The translations under genes and the position numbers were made by a program. A DNA stretch of 64,000 bases from Macrocybe gigantea (Eukaryota > Basidiomycota > Agaricomycetes > Agaricales > Callistosporiaceae), in contig SJRY01000143.1 in assembly GCA_011319805.1 (NCBI GenBank), positions 248,001 through 312,000 of the forward strand, written 5' to 3'. The first letter of the stretch is position 1; every line of letters starts with the position of its first letter. This document shows, in pieces, positions 48,893-59,133 of this stretch. The notes below the pieces were generated by a model, which made no database searches, was not told the origin of the DNA, and saw nothing but the letters and a program-made list of their open reading frames with translations.

Positions 48893-49462
48893 GGCTATAC
48901 GCCTTTCCGGTGTTCAAGGGGATGGTGGACGGAAATCAAGTCGTAAATCGGCGTTTGACACTCGGCCTAGCTGTCCCTTGCTCAGCGCGCGGTGGCGCAC
49001 ACAGCATGATCGCAACTGGGCGCTAAATGACGCACAGCCGTTTACTCGCAACGTCTCATGTGCAGCGTGCAACGCACATTCTTGTGAGAACGATTTGATA
49101 TTCGGATCAGTCTGTTCAATTCCTCAACGATCCTCGGCATTGCCTTTGTCTGAGCAATACAAGCAATACTCGGACAGCGAGCGCTTAATAACCCAGAGTT
49201 TGAAATAATGAACATATGTAATAGATTAAGTACATAGCCATCCGCGACGTCCGATAAATGTAGCGTGCTGAGTCGCAGTATTCGTTGTTCTAGAAAACAC
49301 TGCTCACACTTACTAGAAGCTGGAGGCGCCCGAAAATCGAGCCAGTTTCAGTTTCTGTATATATTATATAAAAGCTTAAGCATGCTGGCATCAATCACCG
49401 ACACGGCCAAAACTGCCAAGCCGCCCACGCCTTCCCAGGCCCTCCTACCTCGCTGAATCAAG
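48893..49462. other. Divergent intergenic region CorA-like / ArsB-like
   Basis: 570 bp between divergent starts. No coding signal; it must contain both promoters. TATATATTATATAA near 49355-49372 could be an AT-rich core promoter of the ArsB-like gene. Confidence 0.45.
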
Positions 49463-51326
49463 ATGATTACTGGGTCGTCCATCGGCACATTAATCATCTT
49501 CATAGTTTCAATTATCTTCGTTATCCACCCGGCGGCTATAAACATCCCACTAAAGTTCAGGGGTAGAGGCAAATTGTCTCTTCCCATCAATCTCACGACG
49601 GCGCCTATTCTCGCCATCGCTGTTCTGTGGGCGGCGCAGTGTTTGGGGCCGAAGGAGGTACGTTTCTCAAGGTGAAACTAGATGCATTCAGGATTCTGAC
49701 TCTCGGCAAACTTCGACAGATACGGGATGGAATAGTGTGAGCCATGTTTTTCGAATCTTGTGCGCCGATTCGTCTTGAGACGCATGTCCAATCCACATCG
49801 CATCGTCGACGATCGAAGCTGGATAGACTTCAGTCATATATTGCTGACTGTGCACTTATCAGGGGCACCGATAATGTCAAACCATACAACATACTCATTC
49901 TTTTCTTTTCGTTGGCATACCTGGCAATCACTCTGGACATTACTGGAGTGCTTGAGGCAGCCGCATACTGGGTCAGCAATAAGGGGGGACGCAATGGCTA
50001 TAAGTTATTTTTCTATTTCTATGTTATGCTCACGACCTTGAGTGTTGTTCTCGGGAATGATCCGGTCATCCTGTCTGGTACCGCTTTTCTTGTATATTAT
50101 ACAAAAATCCGGTCGAAGAACGCGACGGTATGTCAGACGACATGTTGTGTGCATCGTGACCAACAATTTTGCTGCAGCTCGATCCTATCCCATGGCTAAT
50201 TTCCGAGTTTGCAGCTGCTAACACTGCGAGCATGGTTTTATTCGTCGGCAATCCCACGAACGTGGTCATTTGCGAAGGATTTTCCGTTAACAACGCGGCG
50301 TTTACTGCGTATACTGTCCTTCCCTTCATCGGATGTAGCGTAGCATGCTTCATCACGCTCGCTTTCCAATTCCGCAGTCCTCGGCATGTTCCAAAGAAGC
50401 TGGAGGAGATAGATGATCTGAGCGTCAGGTCAGCCTTGGTCGATCCCATAGGCGCATTGGTTGGCAGTTTCCTGTTCGGATCTTGCCTCATCGTCCTCAT
50501 CGTCGTCAGTTTCTTTCATGTCGACGTTTGGAAAATCACTCTTCCGTTTGCCGCAGCCAATTTTTATATGATATATCTATGGATCTGTGGAAGACAGACG
50601 ACCGGCAAAGGCGGTTCAGTCAAGCCAGGGAAGACATATCTGGCACGCCTGAAGTTATCGAGTCCAAACACCCTCAGAAGGAGATGGCGAAAAGGATATT
50701 CGGCCTTCCTTTTTGCCAATTTCTGGGCGACTCTCTGAAATCGCAGAGGGACAAACGACACAGAGGCCAGCGACGATTCCCAGAAGACATTGGTTCAGCG
50801 TTCTGTGCAGCTATGCGAGACTCGCTTTCCCATGCTCTATAAAGCAGTACCGCGCCTGCCTTTCGCCTTGGTACCATTCGCTTTCTCACAGTTCATCCTC
50901 ATCGAAGCTTTGGCCCGACAGGGCTGGATCGATGTCTTTTCGGTGTGGTTGCAAAAGGCATCTGGAGGAAAAGCCTTCCCTACTATCTGGCTAGTCGGCG
51001 TCCTCGGTGTTGTTCTTTGCAATATCTCGGGAACCAACATTGGCGCCACCATTCTTCTCACCAAAGTGGTTAAGGGTGCTCATTTTGATAGACCCACCGA
51101 TCGTGCAGCCGCCATTGCGTTGGCCGTTGCGAGCAATATAGGAGCCGTCAGCTTCACGTTTAGTGCCAGTCTGGCTGGGCTGCTGTGGAAACAAATTTTG
51201 AACCAAAAAGACATCTACGTGAAACAACGCGAATTTGCTCGTTGGAATTTCCTACCTTTGGTCGCTATGACGGGCGTCGGACTCGCGATTGTCTGCGCGG
51301 AGATTGAGGTCCTATATCATATATAA
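49463..51326 (+). CDS. ArsB/CitMHS-superfamily ion transporter
   Basis: Polytopic membrane transporter of the ion-transporter superfamily that includes the arsenite pump ArsB, citrate carriers and Na+/H+ antiporters. Met at 49463 starts the span TLIIFIVSIIFVIHPAAI. By splicing, KEIRDGIVGTDNVKPYNI leads to LILFFSLAYLAITLDITGVL, the re-entrant signature VVLGNDPVILSGTAFLVYY, then EFAAANTASMVLFVGNPTNV (paired AAN...NPTN motif). The second half has GALVGSFLFGSCLIVLIVV, PFAFSQFILIEALARQGWI, VLGVVLCNISGTNIGATILL and ASNIGAVSFTFSASLAGLLW, mirroring the first half. The stop TAA is at 51326. An intron or two around 50640-50790 were not resolved. The substrate (arsenite, dicarboxylate or other anion) cannot be read from sequence. 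Confidence 0.85.
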
Positions 51327-52550
51327 AAAAAAAAATTTTCCTGGGACGGATTTGGGCGATAGGCAGGCCATTATTATATCTGAAAATTTCTGGAAAGTGG
51401 ACGGACCTGTGGAAACGTGTAACTGAATACTCTAGCCATATACCCACGATAATGATATATAGACGAGTGCGCGCTAGGAACGAAGAGCAGGGTTATGAAT
51501 TTTCAGACAAACTGTCATTTGCGTTGTCTGGAAAATGAAGATTGAAATGATGTAAATTTGGCGGAAGCAGTCGGAAACTATTGCGTGCTGCTAAGCCACG
51601 TCCCACAGGCTTTCTGAGATGCTGCCATCTTCCGGTCATGCTGCTCAGGCATCCTTGATGTGGGAGGCGGCCGGTGGAATTCCATTCTCCAAAAAAAGTA
51701 GCGGGGGGTAACGGGAGCTATGAGCTGTCAGCCGAAGCTCTGCTGACGAGTTGGAACACCAAAGGCACCGCTGGCACTTTTTGTCCGGCTCGATAACGTG
51801 ATATTTTTACGAAGAACCGGGAACCGTTCGGCGAATTGATCCATAAATATCCACGGCCAATTGGACGTCAATCTGAAAGCGATAGGGACGGTGACAGATC
51901 TAGAAGAGTCGTGTTCCTGTTATGAGAACACGTTGATTGTGAGGCAGGAGGACCAGACGTGTGAGAGCAGGGACGACACAGTGCTGGAATGACTTGGGGC
52001 GTCGTGACGACTGGATACGGAACAGCATCGCACCGTCCGGAGCGGACGCAGAGTAGGCAAGGACGTAGATAAGCAAACACCTGATGTAGACCTCTTAGCG
52101 AGTGGCAGGCTGGGGAATATCAGTAACATCTGATGCCAGTGGAAAGGGCCATTATGGGAACGTGCAGATAGAGAGCTGAATAATGGATGACCGAGAAGAG
52201 GGAGAGAGTCGAGTTTTCTGCGAAAAACACGTGCTCAAGAGCGTGCCTGGATTCTTGAGCCGTCTTTGCTCCTTGTAGCAGCGGGCCAGCAGTCATGCAA
52301 CGACGTGGGGAAGACGTTACCCACCTCCGATACCGTCTATCCCCGCCAGCCTTCCTTCTGTCAACACTTTTCCTTGCGCCGCCATCTCTTTCCTCGCCAT
52401 CTCGTGCGTTCCATAGCCATATCCCAGTGTTACTCACCCATCGCCCGGACCTGCGTGTGATATCTTGCAACATCTGTGTTTAAACCTTTTCGTGAACTTC
52501 ATTCCACCGTTATCTCACCACAGACGACCCCTTCCCTGTTGAGGGATGAA
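51327..52550. other. Long intergenic region, no gene seen
   Basis: About 1.2 kb upstream of the OPT transporter start. Short open frames on both strands carry no family motifs. It may be an extended nutrient-regulated promoter, which is common for oligopeptide transporters, but that is inference. Confidence 0.45.
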
Positions 52551-55500
52551 ATGAGTGATATTCCACTCGAAGAGACTACTCGCTGCCACTCTGTCTATCC
52601 GTCATACGACTTCCGAGATCCCGAAAAATCTATAGGTATTTGTCCATCCAGCTCACAGGCGGATTATGTCAACCTGATATCGGGCAAGGCTCTATTCACT
52701 CAAAGCTGGCGTCCTCGACCTACAATGGTCACGGAAGCGAGATATTCGATGTGTTCGACCCCAATTTGGACTCTAGCTCAGCTGTTCTCGGTACGCAATG
52801 CACACAACACGCCCTCATCTGATGCTCAGAATTTCACCACCCCTCAGAGGATGATTCCCCATATCCAGAGGTCCGATCAGCCGTCGCCAATTATGACGAT
52901 CCAGAAATGCCCGTCTCAACTCTTCGAGCATGGGTGCTTGGGCTCATTTGGGCGATCATCATTCCGGGGATGAACCAATTTTTCTACTTCCGTTACCCAT
53001 CCGTGGCTGTTGGCGGCGTATATTCCTCTCTTCATATGTATCAATGGTTGGCTCTGATAGACGTCCTAGCTTGTCGCGCAATTGTTGGTTTTTCCCCTTG
53101 GACGTCTTTGCGCTCGATTTCTCCCGATCATCACAATTCTTGGCGTGGAGGTGAACCCCGGCCCGTTCAGCATCAAAGAACATGTATTTTGATTTCCTAT
53201 GTTTTGGTTTTACCACCTAACACTGTTTATAGGTCCTCGTCACCATCATGGCTAGTGTCGGTGCACAAAGTGCCTACGCCACGGATATCGTCGCCGTCCA
53301 GAAAGTGTATTATAATCAGACAAATAGCTTCGCCTGTGCGTTCCTGCCAGCTTATATTGGCCATACTCATGTACATCCCGGCTCCTAGATCAATGGATGT
53401 GGTCATGTCGACGCAGTTGATTGGTTTTTCAATTGGTGGAGTTGCGCGCCGATTTCTCGTCGCACCCCCTTCCATGAGTAAGTCTGTCCGTTCTGTTTTG
53501 CAGGAATCTCACTGTTTGAAAAAGTATGGCCGAACACATTGGTTTCATGCGCCTTATTCAACACGCTGCACTCGCAAAGCTATGCGGGCATCGGGCAGCA
53601 TGATGGCGTAAGCAGAGAACGGTTCTTTGGATATGCGTTCTTGGGCGCAATGTTATGGTGTAAGTCATAGTCTTCTCTAAGATCTCAATGATGATTGAAT
53701 GCTCTGCTAGACTTCATTCCGGGTTATCTCTTTCAAGCGTTGAGGTATGTTTTATAGCTGTCCTATTATTGTCCATGTTCAATTTTGCATGCAGTGTCTT
53801 CAGCTGGGTATGAGTTGGTGTTGTCATATCTGCTGCCGTGCATTGAGACCATGACATTCAGGTGTGCTGGTTGGCACCTGAAAATGTGGTATGCTTTCTT
53901 TGTTTTTTCATCATGAGCACTCGCGATAAGCCGTTTTTTGGCCTTGAAGATCGTCAACCAACTTTTTGGGTATCGAACTCTCTCAGGAAATTAATCCTTT
54001 TCTTATCGCTTCGCTAGTTACCGCAGTGGGCTAGGCTTCTCTATCCTGACCTTTGATTGGAATCAGATAGCATTCATCGGTAGCCCGTAAGTACCTTCCT
54101 CCAACTTACCTCATGGTAGCACTGAATGATTCTCGCTAGTCTAGCGACACCTTGTACGCTCTGTTCGCCTTTTCCTGAATCTTATCTTCTGACACTGTTT
54201 GAAAGGGTGGGCTGAGGCAAACGTGATGCTTGGTTTTTTTTTCTTCTACTGTAAGAATAGAGCTCACACCACTTCTTACATACTGATCCATTTTCTTCAA
54301 CCTTTAGGGCTTTTAACACCCATATTATACGTCCGTCGTTCCATTGCTTCCTGTCAAAATTTCATTGACCGAGAACAGTACAAGAACGTCTGGTTCAGTC
54401 AGTATATGCCGTGCGTACTCTCGGAGTCCATCATCTTATTTCTCATTTACAAGTCCTCTTACGCAGTATTTCATCGATATATGCATACGACAACAAAGGC
54501 CATCTATACGACCTTCACCGAATTATCGATACAGAGGCGACTATAAATCTACAAGCATATAAAGAGTACAGCCCCCTCTACCTATCGTACGCGATTTGTT
54601 ATGTACTCGCGGTGAACATTTTGCTGACTTTCTTTACAGCACGACCTTCGTAATGTCCTATGGACTTTCGTTTCTTTCGATAACCGGTGAGACTTGTCGT
54701 CTTCGCAACACAAGTTCGTGCAACGGTCTATTCATCTCTATTGTTAGCCACCATCACACATGGTGAGTCAATATTATCAACCTTTTGAGTAGCCTTCTAA
54801 CGCCGTGTCGAAGCTATTATCCACTTCTGGAAGCCCATCAAGCTACAGTTCAAGCGATCCCTTCGAGAACAGCCTGATATTCATGCCATCCTCATGTCGC
54901 ATTACCCACAAGGTGATCTTCCAGAAAATTTTGCTCCATACAATTAGCTAACAGTTATGCACCGAAGTCCCTGACTGGTACTATCTCTGCATATTTGGTG
55001 CATCATCATGCCATGCCGTTATCTCTCCTGCACTCACATGATAACCCATTTATAGCCGTGACATTCACGTTCGCATGTGTCTGTATCCAACTCTGGCCGT
55101 CTGGGATGACAATCTGGGCGCTCATTATCGCACTTATAATTGGTGACGTTCCGCATGGAATGGGATTTTCGTGTAGTGCTGATACCTGTCCCAAGCCGTG
55201 ATATATGTCATTCCAATCGGTGGGAATTGGCTTTTATTCACTCTACGCCGGGCTGAACTGTGTCACAGGCATGATTCAGGCTGTCACCAATCGGCAAATT
55301 GGACTCAAGTGTGCATCCATTTTGTTGCCTTATCGGCGTCAATACTTACTAATTATGTGATCGACAGCGTTATCACAGAGCTTATAGTCGGGTTCATGAT
55401 ACCAGGTACGCTGACGCATGGTCCGCTACTCTGAGTACACGCGCTAATTGTGAGCAGGGAAACCCAACGCCATGATGATGTAAGTCTTGCATCAAATGTC

Positions 55501-57153
55501 CTTGGGAAAATTCAACGACCTAACGAGTTGGTTGATGACATGAAGATTCAAGGTTGGGTCCCTTCTATCTTCGTACCCTTCACGGAGCTCTGATGTGCCG
55601 GTCAGACATACGGATATGTCACTATGTCCCAAGCCATGCAATTCACAGCAGATTTCAAACTTGGACAGTGAGCTCCCTTTGACTTCGTCATGCTTTGGGT
55701 AGGTTGGCTGACACGAAGATTGTCAGCTATATGAAGGCAAGCCTGCCTAGCTACGTCGGCTTTTGAGAAGCGCTATTGATATGCGGAGCAGGTACCGCCG
55801 CGGCCTATGTTCTGGTCTCAGGTAACATCATCGTACTTGGTGTTCGTTCTCCTCAGCTAATGTTCAATCGAGGTTGTTGCCACCATTATTGCCGGAACAG
55901 TCCAACTCGGAGTGCAGACGTGGTGCGTCATTTGAGATTGCTGTCATGGTGTTATCGTGATAATGAACAATGTACAGGATGTTCTCTCATATCGAGTGAG
56001 CATCCAAGTAGAAATGGAGTAATCTCATGTCTTACTCTTAATCCAGGGATCTATGTGACAAGTATCAGAAAGACAAGTGAGATACTAGCCATCGGCGATA
56101 CCTAACAGAACTCATAATCTATCGGAAAGCTTTACATGTTCATCAACACAAGTCTTTGGGACCGCGTCGATAATCGTGAGTTCATCTCGTGATCGTAAAG
56201 CCCAGTTCTTAACGTTTGCTAAGTGGGGCGTCATCGGTCCGGCTCTTCAATTCTCCAAGGGCCAAATATACTAGTGCGCAGCTCCATTCTTCACAGAGCC
56301 AGTCTGTCTAATCACGACAACGGTAAGCGGTACGTCCGTTAAGGTGTTTGCAGGAGTCCTCGACAAGTGAATTTGCCTGAATCACACTAGCGCTGACGTT
56401 CTTTTTCCTCATTGGAGCCGCTTGTCCGGTCTTGCTATGGCTGATCACAAAAAAATATCCAGACACCATTTTAAATTATGTAAAGTAAGTATGTCATGCA
56501 ATGTGGCAAAAAAAAAACATCTGAAATGACCATAACTTAGCTTCCCGTGAGTCATCGACACCAATCCAAATTATTGCAGAGGAGTTTGAGGTATGATCTT
56601 GCAGATTACTATTCTCAGGAGTAGGCCAAATTCCACCAGCTACCGCAATCAATTACGTTCCTTGGGCCATAATCGGGTTTCTTTGCCAATTTGTGATACG
56701 CAGGCGATATTTTTCATACTGGGCAAAATATAACTGTGTGCTCCCCTTCTCCGTTTCTTGAGAGACCTTTCCCTGATTCATATTTGCAGATGTGCTATCA
56801 GCTGCGTTGGATGCAGGCACAGCGGTGGGATTAATTATCATCTTTTTCTGGTGAATCTTCACCCTGCGACTGGCAACTTGACTGTGCTTATAGCTTTACT
56901 AAAACTAGCTTGCAATATCCCCTGAACGGATCCATTGGACATAACAACATTAGACATTGGTATTCAACTTGCCTGGTTCTTGGCTACTATGCTGACGTTT
57001 TGTTGAGGTGGGGAAACACGGTATACAAGGAAACACTGGATTGGCACAATGTAGCCTACAAAGTTTTACCACCGGGTCAAACCTTTGGGTACGTTGACAT
57101 TTGGACAAGATCCACGTATGCGCTGACTCTCTTTAAGGCCTAGTATTACATGA
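52551..57153 (+). CDS. Oligopeptide transporter (OPT family), intron-rich
   Basis: Proton-coupled plasma-membrane importer of small peptides or glutathione-like compounds. I traced it through roughly 28 short exons by joining conserved segments: DPEKSIGSIHSKLASS, ANYDDPEMPVSTLRAW with IPGMNQFFYFRYPSVAVGG, LVAQLLVFPLGRLCARFLP, VNPGPFSIKEH, VLVTIMASVGAQSAYATDI, STQLIGFSIGGVARRFLVA, RFFGYAFLGAMLWYFIPGY, ILTFDWNQIAFIGSPLATP, WWAEANVMLGFFFFYW, VFGTASIIWGVIGPALQFS, FPLLFSGVGQIPPATAINY and finally LPPGQTFGPSIT with the stop at 57153. One intron is GC-AG (55737-55791). Two places do not keep frame: about 53399, where YQWM and VMSTQL are one base apart, and 56275-56395. Either assembly errors or early decay explains these. 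The rest is intact and under clear constraint. Confidence 0.85.
55737..55791 (+). other. GC-AG intron of the OPT gene
   Basis: AAG is followed by GCAAGC and the intron ends at GGAGCAG. Excision joins HYMK to VPPRPMFWSQ, the conserved OPT sequence, with no frame change. Confidence 0.7.
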
Positions 57154-57339
57154 CTCTGAAAAAAGACATGTGGAATTTTTAACATTAGATTTCTCGTGCT
57201 CAGGCAATACGTGGGGATGTCTCTTTTAGGGGTTGTTGTATTAACTTATAGCTATATTGCATTGTATTATCTTGGCCATTTTGTATTCAGAGCACGCTAC
57301 TTTCCACAAAATCTCACCATTCGTCAGGGGTCGTCATAG
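57154..57339. other. Short region between convergent stops
   Basis: 186 bp between the OPT stop and the IND1 stop, AT-rich. It probably holds both polyadenylation regions. Confidence 0.45.
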
Positions 57340-58596
57340 TTAGCACTGCGATAAGGACTGCCATACAGAATCTGCAGCGTTCGTCATGCGGTCGTTCCAT
57401 TCTTGACCACCATGTTCATCTTGACTTTGCCGCTTGGCGAGAGGTAGAAGGGAGTACGGAATACCAGCATCGCCGCCTGCACTGACGCCTGGCACAAGGG
57501 GAAGCTCTGCGAGGATGGGAATGCCAAGTTTTGAGGCGGTGGTGCGGAAAGAGGAAGGAGAGCCGAAGAGAGCGTGCGATGTGTTGCAGGAAGGACAAAG
57601 GAAGTGAGATTGGTTGAGGATTAGGCCCGTGATCTGTTCAGAGTCAAAAGGGCAACTGAGAAGAGGAGGGATATGGGGACTGACCGGAATGGAGAGCTTT
57701 TGGAACATAGAAATTCCCTTTTTGACATCAGAAAGGGCTACATCTTGGGGCGTGGACACGATGACGGCGCCTGATTTGATAAAAGTCAAAGGAGAGGCTT
57801 GAAGAGGCAACATTCGGTGAACGAACCATCGACTTTGAGAAGCTGTCCAACTGTCAGCGGTACGTCTCCCGTCCCTGGGGGCATGTCGATGACGAGGACG
57901 TCTAGTCCTGGGTTCTTTGCGCTTTCGTCGGGATTGTTGCTGCCGGGCGCCGAAGACCAGTCGACGTCAAAGAGGAGCTGCTGAACTGCTTTTTGGACCA
58001 TAAGGCCTCGCCAGACAATCGGAGGTGACGAAGCGGAGTCTGGCTCGGCTGGCTTGGGGAGAAGGTAGCCCATAGACATGGACGGAAGGTTGTGGTTTAC
58101 GAGCGGACGAAGGGCGCCGACTGTCCTTGGATGACATCATTTAAGTAAAAGAGAACAGTGGACCGCGAGCGCGCAGGGAAAAAGACACAGACTGGAGGTC
58201 AGCTCCGGCTCTGGGGCTGCAGTGAGACCCATGAGTGTGGGGATGGAAGGACCAAATATATCGAGGTCGAGTATGCCGACACGGAGCCGTGGTCTGTTGG
58301 GGAATTGGAGATGGGACAGGCTGAAGGCGAGGTTAACTGCCATAAATACAAGAGGTGAAAAAGATGCTAGGCGACGTGCGGAGAGAGGTACCTGCAATGG
58401 TGCTCTTCCCGACGCCACCTTTGCCACTGGCAACGGCGAGGACTTTGTCGACATGGGCGACGGGGCGTTTTGAGGGTAGACCGCCTCTTCGGGGAACTTG
58501 AGGAGGGGGAGGAGACCCATTTTTGTGCGGGAGACCAAGGGGATTGTCGTGCCTCGCGATGACGGTCGTGGTAAGTCTGCGGCGGATGTAGTGCAT
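57340..58596 (-). CDS. IND1: Mitochondrial Fe-S assembly P-loop ATPase Ind1/NUBPL
   Basis: Mrp/NBP35-type ATPase that delivers Fe-S clusters to respiratory complex I in the mitochondrial matrix. Start Met at 58596 gives MHYIRRRLTTTVIARHDNPL, a basic presequence, then HVDKVLAVASGKGGVGKSTI (deviant Walker A with GKGGVGKS), VGILDLDIFGPSIPTLMG, MSMGYLL and PPIVWRGLMVQKAVQQLL, DVLVIDMPPGTGDVPLT, GAVIVSTPQDVALSDVKKG and the cluster-binding CxxC in HFLCPSCNTSHALFG. The end, IPILAELPLVPGVSAGGDAG, is typical. Three introns are evident. A tRNA-Val gene on the same strand ends only 27 bp upstream of the start codon, so the promoter or 5' UTR overlaps or skirts a Pol III gene. Confidence 0.92.
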
Positions 58597-58608
58597 GCTG
58601 GAAGTATT

Positions 58609-58619
58609 AAAAAAAAAAA
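58609..58619 (-). terminator. Pol III terminator of tRNA-Val(TAC)
   Basis: Eleven T on the minus strand, 4 bp after the mature tRNA 3' end. It lies between the tRNA and the IND1 start codon. Confidence 0.75.
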
Positions 58620-58623
58620 GAAT

Positions 58624-58697
58624 TGAGTCGACCCAGGCTCGAACTGAGGACCTTCTGTGTGTAAGACAGATGCGATAACCAACTACGCCATCGACCC
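58624..58697 (-). tRNA. tRNA-Val (anticodon TAC)
   Basis: 74 nt including discriminator A. Acceptor GGGTCGA pairs with TCGACTC; the D arm has GCG/CGC; the anticodon stem is TCTGT/ACAGA with loop CTTACAC (anticodon TAC); the T arm is CTCAG/CTGGG with loop TTCGAGC. No intron. Confidence 0.93.
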
Positions 58698-58763
58698 TGC
58701 ACATGATTTGCCGAATTACTTTACACAGGCTTTCAACTAAGGCAATGGCGTGCGCAAAAGAAA

Positions 58764-58837
58764 TGAGTCGACCCAGGATCGAACTGAGGACCTTCCGTGT
58801 GTGAGACGGATGCGATAACCAACTTCGCCATCGACCC
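58764..58837 (-). tRNA. tRNA-Val (anticodon CAC)
   Basis: Same frame as its neighbour with the same acceptor (GGGTCGA/TCGACTC). The anticodon stem is TCCGT/ACGGA, with loop CTCACAC giving anticodon CAC; the T loop is TTCGATC. Compensatory stem changes relative to the TAC copy show a functional gene. A short T4 follows at 58759-58756. Confidence 0.92.
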
Positions 58838-58917
58838 CTTTATTCGGAGTCGCCGAATAAACTCTCTCTTAGCATTTTTTTCATCCGATAATATATGATA
58901 GAAATTAACAGTATGCA

Positions 58918-58991
58918 GGGTCGATGGCGTAGTTGGCTATCGCATCTGTCTAACACACAGAAGGTCCTCAGTTCGAGCCTGGGTCGACTCA
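58918..58991 (+). tRNA. tRNA-Val (anticodon AAC)
   Basis: 74 nt on the opposite strand to the other two. Acceptor GGGTCGA/TCGACTC, anticodon stem TCTGT/ACAGA, loop CTAACAC giving anticodon AAC (read as IAC after editing). A T6 run at 58993-58998 is the Pol III stop. Confidence 0.93.
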
Positions 58992-58992
58992 C

Positions 58993-58998
58993 TTTTTT
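58993..58998 (+). terminator. Pol III terminator of tRNA-Val(AAC)
   Basis: TTTTTT immediately after the tRNA 3' end, followed by further T-rich blocks. Confidence 0.75.
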
Positions 58999-59133
58999 CT
59001 TTTTTCTTTTTCTTTATTGTAGGCTAGACACGCCAAACAGCACCAAATCCCGCTATAATAAATTCCGTGGCGTCACGCGTAGTCGTCTCTCATCCCCTCG
59101 TTCTTTTCTGTCAGGAAGAAGCTTTCCTTTGCC

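Noticed and set aside
51327..52550. Degenerate transposon in the long intergenic region
   Set aside because: No terminal repeats, transposase or integrase motifs were found on either strand.
52907..53611. 234-codon single-exon gene
   Set aside because: It reads through OPT introns in the wrong frame; spliced OPT exons over the same span match the family.
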